Of a DNA stretch of 64,000 nucleotides, positions 58,887 to 64,000 are shown in pieces. The position numbers and the translations under genes were made by a program. Position 1 is the stretch's first letter; every line of letters begins with the position of its first letter. The DNA lies in NCBI GenBank assembly GCA_963812915.1, contig CAWEXB010000005.1, positions 62,001-126,000 on the forward strand. Reading direction: 5' to 3'. Below the pieces are notes generated by a model. The model had not been told where the DNA came from. It saw nothing but the letters and a program-made list of their open reading frames with translations, and ran no database searches. This DNA is from JACVRW01 sp963812915 (GTDB lineage Bacteria; Actinomycetota; Thermoleophilia; Solirubrobacterales; Thermoleophilaceae).

Positions 58887-59567
58887 GTGGCAGATCTGTG
58901 GGTGGCACAGCTCGGGACGATCGCGTACGAGGAGGGCGTCGACCTCCAGGAGCGCGTGCGCGAGCGCCGGCAGGCCGAGGAGATTCCGGACGCTTTGCTG
59001 GTGCTGGAGCACCCCCCCGTCTACACGAAGGGGAAGCGGACCACTCCGGCCGACCTGCCGATGGGCGAGGAGTGGTACCGCGCCCAGGGGATCGACGTCT
59101 GCGACACCGACCGGGGCGGTCGCGTGACCTACCACGGGCCGGGCCAGCTGGTGGCCTACCCGATCATGGCGATCGAGCGCGTGGCCGACTTCGTGCACAC
59201 CATGGAGAGCGCGATCGTGGCCGCGCTCGCCGACGAGGGAATCGAGGCGCGGGTGCGGGGCGCTCCCTTCACGGGCGTCTGGGCCGGCGACTCCAAGATC
59301 GCCTCGATCGGCGTGCGCGTTTCCGGCGGCGTGACCACGCACGGGCTGGCCGTGAACGTGGACAACGACCTCCAGCCATTCGAGTGGATCGTGCCCTGCG
59401 GCATCGACCACGTGCGCATGACCTCGGTCTCGCGGGAGACCGGGCGGGTGGGGTCGTTGCCGTGCTTCCGTCGGCGAATGGCGCACCGCTTCGCCGAGGC
59501 GTTCGGCCGGCGGCAGCGCTTGGTCACGGAGCGTCGGCTCGTGGCGCGGGAGGTCGTAGCGGCGTGA
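58887..59567 (+). CDS. lipB: Octanoyltransferase LipB
   Basis: 226 residues from a GTG. Moves octanoyl groups from acyl carrier protein to the lipoyl lysine of E2 or H protein. RGGRVTYHGPGQLVAYPIMA is the family signature, Lys in GDSKIASIGV activates the acyl transfer, and Cys in PCGIDHVRMTSV is the thioester nucleophile. N-terminal LLVLEHPPVYTKGKR is also typical. Stop overlaps the lipA GTG (GTGA, 59564-59567), so the two are coupled. Confidence 0.97.
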   Translation: MADLWVAQLGTIAYEEGVDLQERVRERRQAEEIPDALLVLEHPPVYTKGKRTTPADLPMGEEWYRAQGIDVCDTDRGGRVTYHGPGQLVAYPIMAIERVADFVHTMESAIVAALADEGIEARVRGAPFTGVWAGDSKIASIGVRVSGGVTTHGLAVNVDNDLQPFEWIVPCGIDHVRMTSVSRETGRVGSLPCFRRRMAHRFAEAFGRRQRLVTERRLVAREVVAA

Positions 59568-60496
59568 GCACTCGTTCCCGAGCAAACCCGGGCGGGGCGC
59601 GCGTCCTCGATATGGGGGAGGTACGCCCCTTCCGCGACCGCAAGCCGGCCTGGTTCAAGCGGCCGGCGCCCGGCGGTCCCCGCTACCGCGAGCTGCGCGG
59701 CATGATCGAGGGCGAGGGACTCCACACCGTCTGCCAGGAGGCCGCCTGCCCGAACATCGGCGAGTGCTGGGAGCGCGGCACCGCCACCTTCATGATGCTG
59801 GGCGACACGTGCACCCGCCGCTGCGGGTTCTGCAACGTCAAGACGGGCAAGCCCACCCACAACGATCCGCTCGAGCCGCTGCGCGTGGCGCAGTCCGTGA
59901 AGCAGATGGGCCTGCGCCACGCGGTCATCACGAGCGTCGACCGCGACGACCTGCCGGACCTCGGCGCAACGGCCTTCGTGGGCGTCATCCGCTCGATCCG
60001 GCGCCTGGCGCCGGCCTGCAAGGTCGAGGTTCTCACCCCGGACTTCCGTGGCGAGGAAATGCCGCTCGCGCGCGTTATCGCGGAGCGGCCGGACGTGTTC
60101 AACCACAACGTCGAGACCGTCCCGCGGCTCTACCCGAAGGCGCGGCGCGGCTCGAAGTTCCTGCGCTCCTGCCGCGTCCTCGCGGGCGCGAAGGAGATGG
60201 GCGGCGACGCGGTGGTCACGAAGTCCGGTCTCATGACCGGGCTCGGAGAGACCAAGGAGGAGCTGCTCGAGGCATTCGGGCTGCTGCGCGAGCACGGCGT
60301 GCAGGTCCTCACCGTGGGCCAGTATCTGCGCCCCACAAGGGACCACCTGCCCGTGGTTCGCTACTGGCACCCGGACGAGTTCGCCGAGCTGGAGCGCGAG
60401 GCTTACGCCCTGGGCTTCGAGTCGGTGGCGGCCGGGCCGCTGGTGCGCTCGAGCTACCACGCCGAGGAGACGCTCGCGCAGGCCGCCGCCCAGTGA
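59564..60496 (+). CDS. lipA: Lipoyl synthase LipA (radical SAM)
   Basis: 310 residues. Inserts two sulfurs into the octanoyl chain. Two [4Fe-4S] sites: CQEAACPNIGEC (C-x4-C-x5-C, auxiliary sulfur-donating cluster) and CTRRCGFC (CxxxCxxC, radical SAM). Also VITSVDRDDLPDLGA, NHNVETVPRLYPKAR, KSGLMTGLGET, GQYLRPTRDHLPVVRYWHPD and the terminal RSSY serine ligand (GPLVRSSYHAEE). Start is GTG 59564 in the overlap with lipB; the first 20 residues are divergent. The TGA overlaps the kelch gene's GTG. Confidence 0.98.
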   Translation: MSTRSRANPGGARVLDMGEVRPFRDRKPAWFKRPAPGGPRYRELRGMIEGEGLHTVCQEAACPNIGECWERGTATFMMLGDTCTRRCGFCNVKTGKPTHNDPLEPLRVAQSVKQMGLRHAVITSVDRDDLPDLGATAFVGVIRSIRRLAPACKVEVLTPDFRGEEMPLARVIAERPDVFNHNVETVPRLYPKARRGSKFLRSCRVLAGAKEMGGDAVVTKSGLMTGLGETKEELLEAFGLLREHGVQVLTVGQYLRPTRDHLPVVRYWHPDEFAELEREAYALGFESVAAGPLVRSSYHAEETLAQAAAQ

Positions 60497-61470
60497 GGGC
60501 GGTGCGCCGCGGGGTCATCGCCGCCGGCGTCGCGCTCCTTGCCGGAGGGACGGCGGTCGTGCTGGCGAGCACCGCCGCCGAAGACGCCCGCACCGACCGC
60601 TGGACCGCCCTCGCTCCGGCGCCACTCGAGCGAACCGAGGTGGCCGCTGCGCGGATCGGTCGCTTCATCTACGTCGTCGGCGGCTTCGAGCGCGCGAGCG
60701 GTCGGTCCACGGGGGCGGTCGAGCGCTACGACATCCGGCGCGATCGCTGGCGGCGCGTCCGGTCGATTCCGGTGTCGCTCGACCATGCGACGGCCGCGGC
60801 CTACCGCGGGCGACTGTACGTTCACGGCGGCTACACCGCCGGCCTCTCGCGGCCAACAAACGCCTTGCTCGAGTACAACCCCGAGCGGGATCGCTGGCGG
60901 CGGCTGCAGCCCGCCCCGACCCCGCGTGCGGCCCACGCGGTCGCCGTCATCGGGCAGCGCCTGTACGCCGCCGGCGGCGCGAACGACTCGGGCTCGCTCA
61001 GGTCGCTCGAGATCTACGACTTCCGCCGCCGGCGCTGGCTGAGCGGGCCGAGCTTCCCCGGCGCGGCGCGCAACCACACCACCGGCGTGGCGTCCGGCGG
61101 GCGGTTCTATGTCCTGGCGGGCCGCGACTCGGCCAACTTCACGCTCGCCGAGCGCTACGACCCGCGCCGGCGCGCGTGGGAGCGGCTTCCCGACTTGCGC
61201 ACGCCTCGCGGTGGGATCGCCTCGGCCAGGCTGCGCGACGGCCGAATCGTCGTCTTCGGCGGCGAGAACCTGGGCCCCGGCGGAACCACGATTCGCGAAG
61301 TCGAGCTGTTTGACCCACGCCGGCGCCGCTGGCAGCGCCTGCCGGACATGCGCACGCCGCGCCACGGTCTTGGCGGCGTCGCGCTGGGCAACCGCGTGTA
61401 CGCGATCGAGGGCGGGGTTGATCCCGGGCTCTCGTTCTCGAGCGCGATCGAGGTGCTCGACGTCCGCTAG
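60493..61470 (+). CDS. Secreted or membrane-anchored Kelch-repeat protein
   Basis: 325 residues from the GTG overlapping the lipA stop (GTGA). One N-terminal hydrophobic segment (GVIAAGVALLAGGTAVVLAS) directs export or anchors it. Five to six kelch repeats of about 48 residues follow, each with the form YVVGGF...VERYDIRRDRWRRV: LYVHGGY, LYAAGGAND, FYVLAGRDS, IVVFGGEN, VYAIEGGV. This predicts a beta propeller. Such propellers bind protein or sugar partners or are oxidases; no catalytic residues are seen. Coupling to lipA is unusual and unexplained. Confidence 0.9.
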   Translation: MRAVRRGVIAAGVALLAGGTAVVLASTAAEDARTDRWTALAPAPLERTEVAAARIGRFIYVVGGFERASGRSTGAVERYDIRRDRWRRVRSIPVSLDHATAAAYRGRLYVHGGYTAGLSRPTNALLEYNPERDRWRRLQPAPTPRAAHAVAVIGQRLYAAGGANDSGSLRSLEIYDFRRRRWLSGPSFPGAARNHTTGVASGGRFYVLAGRDSANFTLAERYDPRRRAWERLPDLRTPRGGIASARLRDGRIVVFGGENLGPGGTTIREVELFDPRRRRWQRLPDMRTPRHGLGGVALGNRVYAIEGGVDPGLSFSSAIEVLDVR

Positions 61471-61646
61471 CGGGGCAGGTGGGGCGCGAGACGTTCTGCA
61501 ACCGTGCCGTCGGCGCGCGCTGCGACGATGGTCGGCACGACCGCGACGCCATATCTGCCCCGAATCTCGCAGCCGACGCGGAGTCCCGTGATCGCGTCGA
61601 GCTCGTCACTCCGGCGGCTCGGCCTACCCGTCAAGGCATCCGCCAT
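61467..61646 (-). CDS. Possible small thioredoxin-fold fragment
   Basis: 59 codons from ATG 61646 (an adjacent ATG at 61649). GRYGVAVVPTIVAARADGTV resembles the cis-Pro strand and following strand of thioredoxin-like proteins (GVxxVPT). The first 25 residues hold GCE instead of CxxC, so no redox site is present. Its TAG shares CTAG (61467-61470) with the kelch stop. It could be a remnant of a larger gene or a short real protein. No other gene occupies the gap 61471-61663. Confidence 0.35.
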   Translation of the reverse strand: MADALTGRPSRRSDELDAITGLRVGCEIRGRYGVAVVPTIVAARADGTVAERLAPHLPR

Positions 61647-61663
61647 CATGGCTCTCGGGTCCC

Positions 61664-62443
61664 GTGTTCCCGCTGAAGGACGACATCCCAAGCCGCCGCT
61701 TCCCGGTCCTCACGGTGGCGATCATCGCGGCCTGCGTGGTCGTCTACTTCGTGTTCGAGCAAGGGCTGTGGAGCCTCGGCGAGACCGGCAACGAGCGGGT
61801 CATCGAGTACGGAGCGATTCCCTACGAGATCACGCATCCGGGCGACGAGTGCGCTGTGGCCTCCGACGGCGTAGTGCGGTGCGAGGGCCAGCCCGAGGTC
61901 GGCGGCTCCCAGGCGCCCGATCAGGCGCCCTGGTGGGTGACCGTCTTCAGCTCCATGTTCATGCACGGCAGCCTGCTCCACCTTGGCGGGAACATGCTCT
62001 TCCTCTGGATCTTCGGCAACAACATCGAGGACTCGATGAGCCGCTGGCGCTTCGCCGCCTTCTATCTGCTCGGCGGAATCGTGGCCCTGCTGGCGCAGGT
62101 TCTGATGGATACAGACTCGACCATTCCCACCGTCGGCGCCAGCGGTGCCATCGCGGCCGTACTTGGCGGTTACGCGATCCTCTATCCGCGCGCCCGGGTG
62201 ATCACGCTCATCTTCTTCATCATCATCTTCACGGTCGTCGAGCTGCCCGCCCTGGTGGTGCTGGGGCTGTGGTTCCTGCTGCAGCTGCTTCCGGCCTTCA
62301 GCCAACCGGTGATGGACGGTGGCGGCGGAGTTGCCTACTTCGCCCATATCGGTGGCTTCGTCTTCGGCCTGCTCCTGATCAAGGCGTTCGCCAACCGCGT
62401 GCACGAGGACTACGACTCGCAGCGCCGGATCCCCGTCTACTGA
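61664..62443 (+). CDS. Rhomboid-family intramembrane serine protease
   Basis: 259 residues from a GTG. Seven probable transmembrane helices. FSSMFMHGSLLHLGGNMLFL (L1/TM2 with HxxxN-type HGSLLHLGGN), catalytic Ser in GASGAIAAVLGG, and catalytic His in AYFAHIGGFVFGLLLIK. All are typical of active rhomboids, which cut helices inside the membrane. The loop between helices 1 and 2 is long and has two Cys (ECAVAS, RCEGQP), suggesting an external disulfide. Its TGA overlaps the next ATG (TGATG). Confidence 0.96.
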   Translation: MFPLKDDIPSRRFPVLTVAIIAACVVVYFVFEQGLWSLGETGNERVIEYGAIPYEITHPGDECAVASDGVVRCEGQPEVGGSQAPDQAPWWVTVFSSMFMHGSLLHLGGNMLFLWIFGNNIEDSMSRWRFAAFYLLGGIVALLAQVLMDTDSTIPTVGASGAIAAVLGGYAILYPRARVITLIFFIIIFTVVELPALVVLGLWFLLQLLPAFSQPVMDGGGGVAYFAHIGGFVFGLLLIKAFANRVHEDYDSQRRIPVY

Positions 62444-62622
62444 TGGCGCGTACGGTGGCGCTGATCGGCAGCCTCGCGTTCATCTGCCTGCTCGCCGCCT
62501 TGACGATCTCGGTGGCGGTCGATGAAGGTGTGGACATCCTCGTGATCGTGTCGCTGATCGTGATCGCGCTGCTCGGCTTCGGGGTGCTGGGCGCGCTAGC
62601 CTCGGCGCCGCCCGATGAGTAG
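62443..62622 (+). CDS. Small two-helix membrane protein (59 residues)
   Basis: MARTVALIGSLAFICLLAAL and ILVIVSLIVIALLGFGVLGA form two hydrophobic helices with a short acidic turn (VAVDEGVDI). Start overlaps the rhomboid stop by one base (TGATG); end overlaps the carboxypeptidase ATG (62615) by 8 bases. Its position between two envelope enzymes suggests a membrane partner or simple linker. No family is recognised. Confidence 0.72.
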   Translation: MARTVALIGSLAFICLLAALTISVAVDEGVDILVIVSLIVIALLGFGVLGALASAPPDE

Positions 62623-63688
62623 ACCGGGACCTCCTCCCCTGCCGGGCCGCGACGCCGCGCCCGGATCCCGTCGCGGCGTGCTCTCGCGTGGACGCCGGCG
62701 GCGCCGCCGGCGCTCGCGAACGGGCGCGGTCGTCCTCGCCCTGCTGCTCGCTCCCGTCGTGGTGGCGGCGGCCGCCTACCTGTCGTTCGGGGTCGGGGAC
62801 GGCTCCTCCGCGACCTCGGCGGCGCCGCTGGCAGCCGGCTCGCCGCCGGTGCCCCCGGAGCCGGTCGAGACGCCCGAGCCCGCCCAGTCCGTGGGGACCG
62901 CTCCCGTCCGGAACGTTTCGCTCGACGGCGTCGACGCCTTCCACGTCGACCTCCGTCGGCCTCCTCGAGCCGGACTCGTCTTCGACGTCGGGACCGGCGA
63001 GGTCCTCTGGCGGCGCCACCCGCTGGCGGCGGTTCCGATGGCGAGCCTCACGAAGATCATGACCGCGCTGATGGTGGTCAACCGGACCCGGCCAAACGCT
63101 CCCGTCCGTATAACCCGCGCCGCGCTCCACTACAGCGGCCAGGCGGTTGGCCTGCTTCCCCGCGGCAAGCGGGTCCGGCTCGAAACGCTGCTCAACGGAC
63201 TCCTGCTCGTGTCAGGCAACGACGCGGCGATCGCACTGGCCGTGCACGTGTCCGGCAGCGAGCGGCGCTTCGTGCGGGAGATGAACAGCCGCGCCCGCGC
63301 GTGGGGGCTCGACTGCACCCACTTCGCCTCCGCGCACGGGCTCGAGGACGGCAACCGCTCCTGCGCTCGCGACCTCGCGGTCCTGACCCGACTTGCGATG
63401 TCGAAGCCCCGCATCCGGCGGATCGTCCGTCGCCGGCAGGTTGCCTTCCGCTTCCCGATCAAGGGCGGGAAGCTGTACCTGACGGGCCACAACCCGCTGA
63501 TGCGCCTGGGCTACCGCGGCGCCGTCGGCCTCAAGACTGGCTACACATCCGCCGCCGGGCGCTGCTTCGTGGGCGTGGCCCGCCGTCGCGGCCGCACCCT
63601 GGGCGTGGTTCTGCTTGGCTCGCGCGACCCCTCGAGGCACGCGCCGAAGTTGCTCGACGCGGCGTTCGCGCGGGTCCGGGCCGGCTGA
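62615..63688 (+). CDS. D-alanyl-D-alanine carboxypeptidase (low-molecular-weight penicillin-binding protein)
   Basis: 357 residues. Basic N-terminus (RGVLSRGRRRRRRRSRTG), one transmembrane or signal helix (AVVLALLLAPVVVAAAAYLS), a Pro-rich spacer, then the peptidase S11 domain from about residue 105. The three penicillin-binding motifs are complete: SLTK (MASLTKIMTALM, nucleophile Ser), SGN (LLVSGNDAAIAL) and KTG (VGLKTGYTSAAG). It trims the terminal D-Ala of peptidoglycan stems outside the membrane. The gene ends the overlapping rhomboid-membrane protein-carboxypeptidase set. Confidence 0.95.
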   Translation: MSRPGPPPLPGRDAAPGSRRGVLSRGRRRRRRRSRTGAVVLALLLAPVVVAAAAYLSFGVGDGSSATSAAPLAAGSPPVPPEPVETPEPAQSVGTAPVRNVSLDGVDAFHVDLRRPPRAGLVFDVGTGEVLWRRHPLAAVPMASLTKIMTALMVVNRTRPNAPVRITRAALHYSGQAVGLLPRGKRVRLETLLNGLLLVSGNDAAIALAVHVSGSERRFVREMNSRARAWGLDCTHFASAHGLEDGNRSCARDLAVLTRLAMSKPRIRRIVRRRQVAFRFPIKGGKLYLTGHNPLMRLGYRGAVGLKTGYTSAAGRCFVGVARRRGRTLGVVLLGSRDPSRHAPKLLDAAFARVRAG

Positions 63689-63742
63689 GCCGCGTCCCTT
63701 GACGGCCCATCCAGCAGCAGGTAAGAACAGCTCCGCCACGCG

Positions 63743-64000
63743 ATGAGCTCCGCAACCGATCAGCTCGAGGCAACCATCGCCGCCTACAACGACGCGTGGA
63801 ACGCCCACGACGTGGATCGGATCGCGTCGATGCACGCACCGGACATGGTCTTCGAGAACCACACAGCCGGGGAGCGAGCCGACGGCGTGGAGGCCCTGAA
63901 GCACATCGCGCGGATCTTCGAGTCCTGGCCCGACATCGCGTTCGAGACGCGCAGGCTCTACGTACGCGAGGACCTCGTGGTGCAGGAGTGGACCGCCACG
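63743..64000 (+). CDS. SnoaL/NTF2-like protein, N-terminal part
   Basis: Partial gene running off the right edge: 86 codons from ATG 63743. SSATDQLEATIAAYNDAWNA, HDVDRIASMHAPDMVFENHT, LKHIARIFESWPDIAFETRR and the strand LYVREDLVVQEWTAT fit the SnoaL-like cone fold, with the first helices and strands in order. Family members include small hydrolases, isomerases and binding proteins; the reaction is unknown. It lies 54 bp after the carboxypeptidase gene. Confidence 0.85.
   Translation, partial: MSSATDQLEATIAAYNDAWNAHDVDRIASMHAPDMVFENHTAGERADGVEALKHIARIFESWPDIAFETRRLYVREDLVVQEWTAT

Noticed and set aside
1..64000. Search for tRNA, rRNA, CRISPR arrays, transposases, integrases and phage genes
   Set aside because: Nothing resembling any of these was seen by eye; a tRNAscan or repeat search could still find short items.

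Overview
This window is a 64 kb stretch of very GC-rich chromosomal DNA from an actinobacterium, most likely the class Thermoleophilia (Solirubrobacterales or Gaiellales type). That placement is an inference. It rests on the GC content, frequent GTG starts, dense ATGA/GTGA gene overlaps, an Ino1/CDP-alcohol phosphotransferase phosphoinositide locus, and secreted proteins whose N-terminus reads RLTYANVMATLAVFIALGG, a protein type I associate with that class. I see no rRNA, tRNA, CRISPR array, insertion sequence or phage gene. This is core and family-specific chromosome, not a mobile island.

Layout. (1) 1-5330: start of dnaK (minus), an FKBP lipoprotein, a nested palindrome, a coupled minus-strand operon nth - EamA transporter - GT-C membrane glycosyltransferase, and an alpha/beta hydrolase. 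(2) 5368-9815: a membrane protein, an AUR1/PAP2-like enzyme, a CDP-alcohol phosphatidyltransferase and inositol-phosphate synthase, together a likely phosphatidylinositol pathway. (3) 9840-18706: nitrilase, a glycosyltransferase-PHP fusion, a divergent uracil-DNA glycosylase-like protein, a UspA-like protein, a 59-residue zinc-ribbon protein, an RlmD/TrmA methyltransferase, a basic phasin/histone-like protein, an EEP hydrolase divergent from argF, a cupredoxin lipoprotein and a SnoaL-like protein. (4) 18209-28088: a thiamin locus (TPP riboswitch, thiO-thiS-thiG, then thiE at 27432) split by five secreted clan GH-A glycoside-hydrolase-like genes. (5) 28066-39124: membrane protein, dihydrolipoyl dehydrogenase, a secreted/envelope operon with a LysM protein, a DsbA-like isomerase, and pdhA-pdhB-E2. 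(6) 39159-43168: LOG protein, PLD-like enzyme, MarR regulator divergent from an MFS pump. (7) 43173-54156: polyamine module (potABCD, enolase-superfamily protein, class III transaminase, PucR regulator, alanine dehydrogenase, aldehyde dehydrogenase). (8) 54175-64000: HD hydrolase, two alkaline-phosphatase-superfamily paralogues, lipB-lipA-kelch operon, rhomboid protease, D,D-carboxypeptidase and a partial SnoaL-like gene.

How genes fit together. LipB/LipA make the lipoyl cofactor used by the E2 and Lpd of the pyruvate dehydrogenase complex, whose E1 needs the thiamin diphosphate made by the thi genes. In the polyamine module, PotABCD imports polyamine, the transaminase moves its amino group to pyruvate, the aldehyde dehydrogenase oxidises the aminoaldehyde, and alanine dehydrogenase can recycle alanine to pyruvate.

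Caution. Three genes (the fifth glycoside hydrolase at 26476, E2 at 37677, the first phosphatase-like gene at 55089) are each interrupted by a single-base indel. A fourth (LysM, 33608) may be, and two genes lack an ATG/GTG/TTG at the position homology requires (16888, 34726). Sequencing or assembly error is a serious alternative to biology for all of these.
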